Shown one piece after another: positions 1 to 6,020 of a stretch of DNA of 9,225 nucleotides. The notes beneath the pieces were generated by a model, which had not been told where the DNA came from, did no database searches, and saw only the letters and a list, made by a program, of their open reading frames with translations. Numbering within the stretch: position 1 is the first letter of the stretch; the number at the start of each line of letters is the position of its first letter. Origin of the DNA: Opitutales bacterium. GTDB taxonomy: Bacteria > Verrucomicrobiota > Verrucomicrobiia > Opitutales > UBA2987. A program made the position numbers and the translations under genes. Location: positions 1-9,225 of the forward strand of contig JAJFLT010000101.1 in NCBI GenBank assembly GCA_021772555.1, written 5' to 3'.

Positions 1-347
1 CCATTCGCGCGGTTCTCAATGGCTTTGTCGATGCCGCCGGGATCAGCCAGTACGCCTACCTGCTGCTCCGGCCAGAGGAGCGTGACCAAGTCATGACTAT
101 TGCCGATTCCATTGAGAGCCCATCTCATCTGGTGATGGCCCGCCGGGGACTGGGCGAGGAAGTGCAGGGGAAAATTCAGGAGGCCCTGCTGGCGCTTGAT
201 TGGAACGACCCGAAAGATAAAATTCTGTTGGACAAATTGTACGGAGTGCGCGGTTTTGCCAAAACCCGGTTGTCCGATTTTTCCGCCGTGGCGAAGATCG
301 CCGCCCGTCACGGTTTCGTCAAAAAGCCGGAATTATTTTACCCCTAA
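1..347 (+). CDS. phnD: PhnD-type ABC transporter solute-binding protein, C-terminal fragment
   Basis: This is the 3' end of a gene that begins before the window; frame 3 is open from base 3 to the TAA at 345-347, giving about 114 residues. The segment reading VLNGFVDAAGISQYAY, then a helix of the type 'LVMARRGLGEEVQGKIQEALLAL', then an ending rich in aromatic and basic residues, matches the C-terminal lobe of phosphate/phosphite/phosphonate (PhnD) periplasmic binding proteins. In that lobe the ligand-binding cleft is followed by a 'lowest-energy' helix, and the phrase 'VARKGLPxELxxKI' is typical. The ATPase and permease that follow are clearly PhnC and PhnE types, which supports the call. The product would be periplasmic and deliver substrate to the permease. 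Methionines at bases 93 and later are internal, not starts. The ligand cannot be inferred because the binding-site half is outside the window. Confidence 0.72.
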   Translation, partial: IRAVLNGFVDAAGISQYAYLLLRPEERDQVMTIADSIESPSHLVMARRGLGEEVQGKIQEALLALDWNDPKDKILLDKLYGVRGFAKTRLSDFSAVAKIAARHGFVKKPELFYP

Positions 348-367
348 CTTGGTCCGCGATCCTGTCC

Positions 368-1150
368 ATGGTTTCGATCGAACACCTGGAGGTTCGCTAC
401 GGTAAAAACAAACCGGCGGCCCTCTCCATCCAAAACCTCCGCTTCGAAGGCGGAGAGAGGGTGGCTGTGATCGGCTCCAGCGGGGCCGGAAAAAGCACCC
501 TCTTGCGATGCCTCAAGGGCTATGTGCAGCCGGTTCAGGGAAAAGTTGAAATATTGGGCTGCAACCTTTTTTTGGCTCCGCGCAGGCAGAGGAATCGCGT
601 CAACCGGAAAATCGGGCTCATCTACCAGCAATTCCATCTCGCCCCGAGGATGACGGTTTGGCAGAATGTTCTCTGCGGTCGGCTGGGGGCGGCGCGTCCG
701 CTCCCCTCCTTGTTCGGTTATTTTTCGCCCCGGGACCGACGCATTGCCTGGGAGGCCATTTGCGAAGTGGGTTTGACCGATCTTGCCCACCAGGTGGCGG
801 AGACACTCAGCGGGGGCGAGCAGCAAAGAGTGGCCGTGGCCCGCGCCTTGGCGCAGCGTCCCTCACTTATTCTGGCCGACGAACCGGTTTCGAGCCTCGA
901 CCCCTTGCGGGCGGCAGAAGTCCTGCAATTGTTATCCGAAGTGCAGAAACACCACGAAAACACCCTCATCATGAGTTTACACCAGCCCCGGCTGGCAAAG
1001 GCTTATGCCAAAAGAATTATCGGTTTACGGGAGGGGCGTGTCGTTTTCGACGGCCCACCGGAATCACTCACAGAATCAAAAATGGAAGGAATTTATGGCG
1101 GAAAAAACCTCATCCTCTTCGATGATCATGCCACCACCGGTTCCGGGTAA
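368..1150 (+). CDS. phnC: PhnC-type ABC transporter ATP-binding protein
   Basis: This 260-residue ABC ATPase has every expected motif: Walker A GSSGAGKST (36-44), Q-loop YQQF (86-89), signature LSGGEQQ (147-153), Walker B ILADEP (168-173) with catalytic Glu172, D-loop SSLD (175-178) and H-loop His205. The stretch between Q-loop and signature (GRLG...SLFGYFSPRDR, 104-124) is characteristic of the phosphonate-importer ATPase PhnC rather than of general amino-acid or metal ATPases. It would sit on the cytoplasmic face and power import through the downstream permease. It starts 20 bases after the binding-protein gene and overlaps the permease gene by 56 bases, so the three are one operon. The ATG at 368 is chosen because strand beta-1 (VSIEHLEVRYG) follows at once, as is normal for the family; no strong ribosome-binding site is seen. 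The substrate is uncertain despite the family name. Confidence 0.9.
   Translation: MVSIEHLEVRYGKNKPAALSIQNLRFEGGERVAVIGSSGAGKSTLLRCLKGYVQPVQGKVEILGCNLFLAPRRQRNRVNRKIGLIYQQFHLAPRMTVWQNVLCGRLGAARPLPSLFGYFSPRDRRIAWEAICEVGLTDLAHQVAETLSGGEQQRVAVARALAQRPSLILADEPVSSLDPLRAAEVLQLLSEVQKHHENTLIMSLHQPRLAKAYAKRIIGLREGRVVFDGPPESLTESKMEGIYGGKNLILFDDHATTGSG
1084..1090 (+). promoter_or_regulatory. Ribosome-binding site of the PhnE-type permease
   Basis: GGAAGGA lies four bases before the ATG at 1095, inside the upstream ATPase gene. It is the best Shine-Dalgarno-like sequence near the 5' end of this frame and decides the start against the ATG at 1005 and the later ATGs at 1122 and 1128. Spacing is slightly short. 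Confidence 0.55.
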
Positions 1151-1940
1151 AGGGAAACGGATTGCGGTCCATCTATTTATTCTCGCCTCGGTGACCGCCG
1201 TATTAGGCTGGTCATGGGTAGGCACGGAAATGAACCTCTCCGAACTGGCTGGTTCGGGTTCCAACCTGAGGCTTTTTCTTTCCCGCATGCTGCCCCCGGA
1301 TTTAACCTGGAATCCGACCGAGGCCAGACCCTTTGTGCCTCCTCTGCGGTTAGCCGCAGCAACCGTGGCGGTGACGCTGCAAATTTCCCTTCTGGGCACT
1401 TTTCTGGGAACCCTGGCCGCATTTGGGTTGGGTTTTCTGGCGGCCGAAAACCTGACTCCGATCTGGATACACCATCCGGTCAAAACCATGCTGGCCCTTT
1501 TGCGTTCGATTCCGGTCCTGGTGCTGGCTTTGCTCTTTGTCGCGGCAGTTGGTTTGGGACCGTTTCCGGGAGTCCTGGCCATTGCCATTCACTCCATTGG
1601 AATGCTGGGCAAGCTCTTTGCGGAGCAATGCGAGAGCGCCGAGTGGGGTGTTTGGGAAGCACTCGACAGTGTCGGGGCCAACTGGTTGCAAAAGGTCCGT
1701 TTTGCCATCTGGCCGCAGGTCTCCCGGCAATTCGCCTCGCTCATTCTATTTCGCATCGATATGAACATTCGCGAGTCCGCCGTGCTCGGGTTTGTGGGAG
1801 TGGGGGGATTGGGTTTGTGGATAGAAAATTACCGCCGGGCGTTCGACTACCGGAGCGTTGCCACTATGGTGTTGGTGACCATGCTGGTGGTTTTGGCGGT
1901 GGAACAGGCCAGCATCCAGATTCGCCGTCGATTGAGATAG
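1095..1940 (+). CDS. phnE: PhnE-type ABC transporter permease
   Basis: This is a 281-residue inner-membrane permease. Hydrophobic segments lie at about 23-42, 84-116 (probably two helices or one long one), 133-152, 156-174 and 252-272. The EAA loop that docks on the ATPase is at about 188-207 (EALDSVGANW...FAIWPQ). The following NIRESAVLGFVGVGGLG (224-240) is the hallmark of PhnE-family permeases. The frame is open back to an ATG at 1005. The ATG at 1095 is preferred because GGAAGGA (1084-1090) lies just upstream and because the extra 30 residues are low-complexity and lie wholly inside the ATPase gene. Even so, the gene begins inside phnC and overlaps it by 56 bases, which suggests translational coupling. 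The N-terminal 20 residues are Ser/Pro rich and cytoplasmic. It forms the translocation pore with the two upstream proteins. Confidence 0.88.
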   Translation: MAEKTSSSSMIMPPPVPGKGKRIAVHLFILASVTAVLGWSWVGTEMNLSELAGSGSNLRLFLSRMLPPDLTWNPTEARPFVPPLRLAAATVAVTLQISLLGTFLGTLAAFGLGFLAAENLTPIWIHHPVKTMLALLRSIPVLVLALLFVAAVGLGPFPGVLAIAIHSIGMLGKLFAEQCESAEWGVWEALDSVGANWLQKVRFAIWPQVSRQFASLILFRIDMNIRESAVLGFVGVGGLGLWIENYRRAFDYRSVATMVLVTMLVVLAVEQASIQIRRRLR

Positions 1941-2028
1941 GGCAAAATCATCATCAAGTTGTCGCCGCCGAAGGATTTTATTTGTTCAAAATCAGCAAAC
2001 CTGCCAGCCTCGTAAAAAGTATCAACTC

Positions 2029-2685
2029 ATGGCGACCAGCACCGTAGAAAATTACCTCAAACAAATCCTCCTGGAGCAGCAGCGGGTGGAAGGATCGCCG
2101 GTGCCTATGGGCAAGGTGGCTTCGGCACTGGGGGTCGTCCCCGGTACCACCACCACTATGGCTAAATCCCTGGCCGATTCGGGACTCGTCAATTATGCGC
2201 CCAGGAAAGGAGTGCGCCTGACCGAAGAAGGGGAAAAGCTGGCCTTGCATGTGCTGCGCCGACACCGGTTGATCGAACTTTTTCTGGTTGAAATTCTCGG
2301 CTTGGGGTGGTCGGAAATACATGAGGAAGCGGAAAAACTGGAGCATGTCATTTCGGACAAGGTGTTGGAAAAAATCGACGCCCTGCTCGGTTTTCCGACG
2401 GTAGACCCCCACGGCGATCCTATTCCCACGGCCAAAGGAAAAATCGACGCCCGCAGTCTGGAAAATCTGTCCGGCTGTCCGCTGGGGGAACCTTTGCGCA
2501 TTTCGCGAATTACGGATCAAGCCCCGGAATTTCTTCGATTCATTGAAAATAATGGGCTCCAGCCGGGAGCGGAACTGAAAATTTCGGAGCAAAACCGGGT
2601 CGCCGGCACCCTCACTTTTTCGCTTTCCAAAGGCAAAACTTTAACCATCGGGGCGAGCGCAGCGAAAAAAATATTGGTGGAATGA
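2029..2685 (+). CDS. DtxR/MntR-family metal-dependent transcriptional repressor
   Basis: This 218-residue protein has the three-part DtxR layout. A winged helix-turn-helix spans about 5-68 (VENYLKQI, recognition region GVVPGTTTTMAKSLADSGLV, wing YAPRKGVRLTEEG). A dimerisation and metal-binding domain spans about 72-140 (RRHRLIELFL, HEEAEKLEHVISD). A C-terminal SH3-like FeoA domain spans about 145-218. Metal ligands of the family are visible: His79, Glu83, His98, Glu102, Glu105 and His106. Glu at 102, where DtxR has Cys, points to the manganese-type MntR subgroup. However, Asn8 and Lys11 stand where MntR has Asp8 and Glu11. The gene begins 88 bases after the importer operon on the same strand, with no terminator seen between, so it probably regulates that importer. 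The start is chosen because the family N-terminus begins a few residues before the first helix; no good ribosome-binding site is present. Family call is firm; metal and targets are inferred. Confidence 0.9.
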   Translation: MATSTVENYLKQILLEQQRVEGSPVPMGKVASALGVVPGTTTTMAKSLADSGLVNYAPRKGVRLTEEGEKLALHVLRRHRLIELFLVEILGLGWSEIHEEAEKLEHVISDKVLEKIDALLGFPTVDPHGDPIPTAKGKIDARSLENLSGCPLGEPLRISRITDQAPEFLRFIENNGLQPGAELKISEQNRVAGTLTFSLSKGKTLTIGASAAKKILVE

Positions 2686-2742
2686 CCGAATGACCTCCGC
2701 CTCCGCCAAGCCTAAATCCGGTTCAGGATAAGAGGCTGCAAG

Positions 2743-3120
2743 CTAACTGTTGAGGTCGATCCCCTTTTGCAGGAGCGCGTCGTTGGCATTGGCGTAACTG
2801 CGGGTTGTTTTGACCAGCCGTTCAGCCAACTCCTGCATGATCAATTTGGTCAGCCGGGGGCTCGAGTCGATGATTTCATTAATGCTGTTGCCGACCAGCA
2901 TGAGGCTGCAATCGGTTTTGGCAACCACGCTACAGGAGCGCGCTTCTTCCAGAACTACACTGATTTCCCCCACTATGCTGTTGGGAGCATCGATTTCGCA
3001 AACAATTTTATCTCCTTTGCGAATTTCCAGGGTGCCGCTTTCCAGGACAAAAAGCCGACTATCGCTGGCTCCCTCGTTGATGAGCACTTCCCCAGCCGGA
3101 CAACTAACGGGTCTGTTCAT
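2743..3120 (-). CDS. Stand-alone cyclic-nucleotide-binding (CRP-like) domain protein
   Basis: This 125-residue protein is a single cyclic-nucleotide-binding beta-roll. Residues 6-80 give the typical series of short strands: GEVLINEGASDSRLFVLESGTLEI at the start, and a phosphate-binding-cassette-like segment GEIS (51-54) ... ARS (60-62), corresponding to the Gly-Glu and Arg-Ser/Thr that bind the cyclic phosphate in CRP-type proteins. A helix at about 86-112 ends the domain, and the last 12 residues are polar. There is no helix-turn-helix, kinase or channel domain, so it is not a transcription factor on its own and may act by binding a partner. It is transcribed in the same direction as the sulfite dehydrogenase genes, 124 bases after the cytochrome gene, and converges on the DtxR gene. 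Whether it binds cAMP, cGMP or anything is unknown. The ATG start fits the domain; no clear ribosome-binding site is seen. Confidence 0.8.
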   Translation of the reverse strand: MNRPVSCPAGEVLINEGASDSRLFVLESGTLEIRKGDKIVCEIDAPNSIVGEISVVLEEARSCSVVAKTDCSLMLVGNSINEIIDSSPRLTKLIMQELAERLVKTTRSYANANDALLQKGIDLNS

Positions 3121-3244
3121 AGATAATCTTATTCAAATATAAGCTCTGATACAGAATACGCATTACACCTATCAGGTAAAAATGCAACATTCAAGTATAG
3201 ACTAGGGGTTAAATTTAAAAGAATTTGAGGGATTTCGGTCATTT
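3121..3244 (-). other. AT-rich intergenic spacer with imperfect palindrome (3160-3185)
   Basis: This spacer lies between the cytochrome gene and the cyclic-nucleotide-binding gene, both on the minus strand, and is clearly richer in A and T than its neighbours. It holds a hairpin-forming palindrome: GCATT (3160-3164) pairs with AATGC (3181-3185), and ACCT (3167-3170) pairs with AGGT (3174-3177), with a 3-base loop ATC. It also holds two related 12-mers, ATTCAAATATAA (3131-3142) and ATTCAAGTATAG (3189-3200). On the minus strand TTGCAT (3187-3182) and TAATGC (3165-3160), 16 bases apart, could be a weak promoter with the palindrome in its spacer. The element could be an operator, a 5' leader hairpin, or chance; no T-run follows, so it is not a good terminator. 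Confidence 0.35.
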
Positions 3245-3679
3245 TTATTCGAGAAAATACCATTGAATATCCTTCAACGGCGCGCGGCGGCCTCCCTCCG
3301 CCGGAGCGTAATTTTTTGCCAGGTAATCAAGAATGCTTTCTTCATTGTCCCCCAAATCCCATAATTTTTGGGTTTTCTGCATCCAGCGAATGAGGTTTCT
3401 CCAACCATCTCTGGTGGCCCGATTTTGGGCAATCAGCTTTCCGGAATGACAGGGCACGCAGTTGGCCAGAACTACCTCAAAACCTTCATTCACGACCAGA
3501 CCGGAGGTTATATGGATACCGTTCACAATGTTGAGCCCCGGTGGAATCTGATAGCCCGTGGAAGAATCCTTTCCCGGTTCGGAATTACCCAACAGGTGCA
3601 CCGGCAAGCAAAGGGCGGCCAGGACCATTCCTTTATGCATGACCTTTGAAAGGGCGTTGATGGAAGTGATAAGAGGCAC
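3245..3679 (-). CDS. sorB: SorB-like monoheme cytochrome c (sulfite dehydrogenase small subunit)
   Basis: This is a small exported cytochrome of 144 residues from a GTG start at 3679, or 131 residues from the ATG at 3640. It has one heme-binding CVPCH motif (74-78, numbered from the GTG), and Met100 in the phrase IRWMQKTQKLWDLGDNE is the likely second axial heme ligand. This C-terminal phrase is typical of the cytochrome partner of SorA-type sulfite dehydrogenases. The N-terminus has a hydrophobic signal segment (MVLAALCLPVHLLG, 18-31), so the protein should be periplasmic. The ATG at 3640 has AAAGG just upstream and gives a more ordinary signal peptide, so it is a real alternative start. The gene follows the molybdopterin subunit by 25 bases, so the two form an operon. 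It would accept electrons from the molybdenum centre and pass them to a respiratory cytochrome or oxidase. Confidence 0.82.
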   Translation of the reverse strand: MPLITSINALSKVMHKGMVLAALCLPVHLLGNSEPGKDSSTGYQIPPGLNIVNGIHITSGLVVNEGFEVVLANCVPCHSGKLIAQNRATRDGWRNLIRWMQKTQKLWDLGDNEESILDYLAKNYAPAEGGRRAPLKDIQWYFLE

Positions 3680-3704
3680 CTGAGGAATTAGTTAAAAGGT
3701 TTTG

Positions 3705-4955
3705 TCAGACAACTTTTACGGCAATCCGGTGGCAGGCATTATTGAGGTAGCCTTTGGGATTCCAGCCGGGAACGACCATTGGTTGGGTCACTCCCTCGCT
3801 GTCGGTGGCCAGAGCCCATATTTCGTAATAACCCTTACCCGGAAATTGCACCTCCGCGCGCCAACGCTGCCAGGCCAGGCGGTTGGCTGGCCCATCCAGT
3901 TGACAGGGCTGCCAGGTGGCTCCAAAATCATTCGAGGTGTGCATGGCCGAGACCCGCAGGTCGCCCGCCCAGGCATGTCCCCGCACGGTGAGGGGCTGGC
4001 CTTCCTGCAAAATCGCCCCCGTACGCGGGTAGGTAATAAGCGATTTGACCGGCATGGACTCAATAATGCACATATCCTCATCGGCCACCTCGGAACCGGG
4101 AGTGACCGGTTGGCAGGGCACACGGTAGGATTGGCCCCCCATTTTCTGCCCGTCGTGGACTTTGTTGCGGATGACAATTTTGGAGAGCCATTTGCCGGAG
4201 GTGGAAGCCGGCCATCCGCCAAATACGAGCCGTAGCGGATGCCCGTTCATGGGCGGAATATCCTCCCCGTTCATGGCCCAGGCGATGAGTGACTCGTCCT
4301 CGAGGGCTTTACTCATAGGAACGCCTCTGGAAATGGAATATTTCTCGGGATCCCCGCTCAAATGGCGGTCTTTGCCATAATAGCCGATGTAAACAGCGTC
4401 ATCCCTGATTCCCGCACTTTCCAGGACATCCCGCAACCTGACGCCGGTCCATTGCGAGCAACCGACCGCCCCGGTCGTCCATTGGTTGCCTTTGGCTGGA
4501 GGGTTGAACTCGCTCCGGCCGTTGCCTCCGCATTCAATGGTCAGTTGGAGGGTGTGGTGGGTGAAATTGGATTTCAATTCCTGCAGGGTAAACACTTTTT
4601 CCGCAACCGCCGATTCACCGCCTATGGTCAGCGTCCACGTGGACGGATCGACCTCCCTTGGCGGTATGCCGTTATTGCGGATGAAGAGGCGGTCTGCGGG
4701 AGTGATTTCGTCATCCAGCAGATGTGCGGGGGTTTCCACATTCCAGGGTCGATCATTGAGGATGGATAGACCGGGATTCTTCCCGATAATGGAATAGGGA
4801 TCGCCAACTGCTCCAGGGAAGGCGGCGGCAATCAGCTTGCCCGGGATGAGACCGGAACCGAGAAGGTTCCCCCCGAGGGAGGACCCGAACATGGCCAAGG
4901 CACTTTTTTTTATGAAACCTCGGCGAGTATCAGTGCGGAAAGGGTCAGGATACAT
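3705..4955 (-). CDS. sorA: SorA-like sulfite dehydrogenase, molybdopterin subunit
   Basis: This 416-residue enzyme belongs to the sulfite oxidase family. It starts with a twin-arginine signal (TRRGFIKKSALAMFG, 10-24), so it is folded with its cofactor in the cytoplasm and exported by Tat. The Mo-pterin domain covers roughly 85-280. LTIECGGNGR (138-147) supplies Cys142, the conserved thiolate ligand of molybdenum, and GAVGCSQWTGVRLRDVL is the usual segment after it. The Mo-co dimerisation domain covers about 290-414 (ITYPRTGAIL ... HTSNDFGATWQPC ... WALATDSEGVTQP). There is no heme b domain, so electrons must go to a separate cytochrome, which is encoded directly downstream. The predicted reaction is sulfite plus water to sulfate with two electrons released to cytochrome c. 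The ATG at 4955 is chosen because it precedes the Tat motif; the ribosome-binding site is weak. Oxidation of another substrate cannot be excluded. Confidence 0.88.
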   Translation of the reverse strand: MYPDPFRTDTRRGFIKKSALAMFGSSLGGNLLGSGLIPGKLIAAAFPGAVGDPYSIIGKNPGLSILNDRPWNVETPAHLLDDEITPADRLFIRNNGIPPREVDPSTWTLTIGGESAVAEKVFTLQELKSNFTHHTLQLTIECGGNGRSEFNPPAKGNQWTTGAVGCSQWTGVRLRDVLESAGIRDDAVYIGYYGKDRHLSGDPEKYSISRGVPMSKALEDESLIAWAMNGEDIPPMNGHPLRLVFGGWPASTSGKWLSKIVIRNKVHDGQKMGGQSYRVPCQPVTPGSEVADEDMCIIESMPVKSLITYPRTGAILQEGQPLTVRGHAWAGDLRVSAMHTSNDFGATWQPCQLDGPANRLAWQRWRAEVQFPGKGYYEIWALATDSEGVTQPMVVPGWNPKGYLNNACHRIAVKVV

Positions 4956-4974
4956 GATTCGGGATGATGGATGG

Positions 4975-5002
4975 AGGTTTCAGGTGTCGGATTTCAGGAT
5001 GC
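4975..5002 (+). repeat. Degenerate heptamer tandem repeat (AGGTTTC type, four units)
   Basis: Four 7-base units follow one another: AGGTTTC, AGGTGTC, GGATTTC, AGGATGC. Related copies occur on the far side of the gene pair at 5111-6020: AGGTTTCAGG is repeated exactly at 4975-4984 and 6019-6028, and TTTCAGGAT (4992-5000) recurs inverted as ATCCTGAAA (6091-6099). The repeat lies between divergent genes, upstream of the sulfite dehydrogenase start. Confidence 0.55.
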
Positions 5003-5044
5003 ATTAATCAACGGCTCTTCCATTTTGCAATAAATAAAAAAAGA

Positions 5045-5073
5045 TTGACTTTCATTAAAGATACTCAAATATT
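5045..5073 (+). promoter_or_regulatory. Possible sigma-70 promoter of the membrane protein gene
   Basis: TTGACT (5045-5050) resembles a -35 box, and AATATT (5068-5073), 17 bases on, is a poor -10 box. The segment is strongly AT-rich and lies about 40 bases before the translation start, in the 155-base spacer between divergent genes. TATAAG at 5096-5101 is a better -10 by sequence but sits too close to the start codon. Confidence 0.3.
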
Positions 5074-5098
5074 TTAAGTTCTTTTATAAATTCTGTAT

Positions 5099-5104
5099 AA
5101 GGTG
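5099..5104 (+). promoter_or_regulatory. Ribosome-binding site deciding the start at 5111
   Basis: AAGGTG sits six bases before the ATG at 5111. The in-frame GTG at 5102 lies within it and cannot use it, so the ATG at 5111 is the start of the membrane protein. Confidence 0.65.
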
Positions 5105-5110
5105 AACATA

Positions 5111-5704
5111 ATGAAAGCAGAAAAAATTGAGCGCGTGCAAACGGATCTTGAAACCTTGCGTATCGCAATGAACCTGGACCTGCCATTCGATGAAAAGGAT
5201 ATCTGGCTCAATTTTGGGTTAGCTATATCTTTGTTGCCACCCATCGCTCAGGGCTTTTTCGGAAGTTTGAGCGGTGTTGGGTGGCTTTCTTTCCTACCTT
5301 TCGCGGTAATTGGATTGATTGCGCTAATCCGAATCATTCGCCGAAGTTTCTCTCAAATAACTAACGGAGGGATGAAGAAAGACAGCCGGTTTGGGTTGAT
5401 TTTGATGTTGATTGTCCTGCCATCAACCTTAGCCCTTAAGAAATGGGCACCCGCGGCAGATTTGCCAGCAATGGCAGTACCAGCAGTTATATTTGTATCT
5501 ATGGGTTTGTTATTTTGCCTGTTGCCCTATTGGAATCGAACACTGCTGTTTTATTTAGGGGTGGGCTTCGCCTTTTTAGCAATGGGATTGATAGCTCCCT
5601 TATTTTCCATAGAATATTTTCAACCATTGGCAATGTGCGTCCTTATACCCGGTATTCTAATGTCGGCAGGGATCATGCGCTGGCAACTCAACCAGAAGGA
5701 GTGA
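5111..5704 (+). CDS. Six-helix membrane protein of unknown function
   Basis: I do not recognise this 197-residue protein. It has a charged, amphipathic N-terminal stretch of about 28 residues (KAEKIERVQTDLETLR...), then about six hydrophobic segments near 31-50, 57-76, 94-110, 118-138, 144-164 and 171-188, with basic residues at 74-94 between helices 2 and 3. It ends in a short charged tail (RWQLNQKE). No catalytic or metal motif is visible. A winged-helix regulator gene starts 10 bases after the stop, so the two are probably co-translated and work together; the pairing suggests that the membrane protein is the target or partner of the regulator. Codons are noticeably more A/T-ending than in neighbouring genes, and the pair is flanked by heptamer repeats, which may indicate acquisition. 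An in-frame GTG at 5102 would add three residues but lacks its own ribosome-binding site. Confidence 0.8.
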   Translation: MKAEKIERVQTDLETLRIAMNLDLPFDEKDIWLNFGLAISLLPPIAQGFFGSLSGVGWLSFLPFAVIGLIALIRIIRRSFSQITNGGMKKDSRFGLILMLIVLPSTLALKKWAPAADLPAMAVPAVIFVSMGLLFCLLPYWNRTLLFYLGVGFAFLAMGLIAPLFSIEYFQPLAMCVLIPGILMSAGIMRWQLNQKE

Positions 5705-5714
5705 TTAAGCTATC

Positions 5715-6020
5715 GTGGATGAGATCAATTTCAACGGTCTGGATTCGGCGGTTCATGGTCCTCTTCGACTGGGAGTATTGACTTCATTACAAACTGACGG
5801 ACCGCTGGATTTTACTTCACTGAAAAAGCGACTCGATGCCGCCGATGGTTCCGTCGCCATGCACCTGCGTAAACTTGAGGAAGCGAGTTATTTGACCTGC
5901 CAGAAGAGTTTTGTCGGGCGCCGTCCGAAGTCCACCTACCGCATCTCCTCAAAAGGCCAGCAGGCGCTCCGGGATTACCTGGATACGATGCAGGAGATCA
6001 TCAATCGATACAGAATGTAG
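5715..6020 (+). CDS. Small winged-helix transcriptional regulator (HTH_34/MarR-like)
   Basis: This 101-residue protein is almost entirely one winged helix-turn-helix domain. LDSAVHGPLRLGVL (9-22) is the conserved first helix. DFTSLKKRL and GSVAMHLRKLEEASYL (32-60) form the HTH. KSFVGRRPKSTYRISSKG (64-81) is the wing, and a last helix (82-99) is the likely dimer contact. The phrase 'GPLRL...L..L...HLRKLEEAGY...FVGRRP.TTY' is typical of the 'winged helix DNA-binding domain' family PF13601. There is no ligand or metal domain. It starts at a GTG (5715), 10 bases after the membrane protein stop; the nearest Shine-Dalgarno-like AGGAG (5697-5701) is rather far, so translation may depend on coupling. 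It probably controls its own operon and may respond to its membrane partner. Confidence 0.85.
   Translation: MDEINFNGLDSAVHGPLRLGVLTSLQTDGPLDFTSLKKRLDAADGSVAMHLRKLEEASYLTCQKSFVGRRPKSTYRISSKGQQALRDYLDTMQEIINRYRM

Noticed and set aside
344..826. Open frame of 160 codons on the minus strand opposite the ATPase gene
   Set aside because: It lies wholly inside a gene with every ABC ATPase motif, and its translation is Arg/Pro rich with no recognisable domain.
1076..1588. Open frame of 170 codons on the minus strand opposite the permease gene
   Set aside because: It is a shadow of the PhnE-type gene; low-complexity, basic translation and no ribosome-binding site.
1941..2028. Possible DtxR/MntR operator between the permease and repressor genes
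   Set aside because: Only a short AAAATC/GATTTT pair 24 bases apart is present; no box resembling the known DtxR or MntR palindromes.
2698..2735. Possible terminator between the convergent DtxR and cyclic-nucleotide-binding genes
   Set aside because: Only GCCTC/GAGGC-like arms with a loop over 20 bases and no T-run on either strand.
4920..5110. Candidate shared operator between the divergent sulfite dehydrogenase and membrane protein genes
   Set aside because: No palindrome was seen apart from the heptamer tandem repeat, which is reported on its own.
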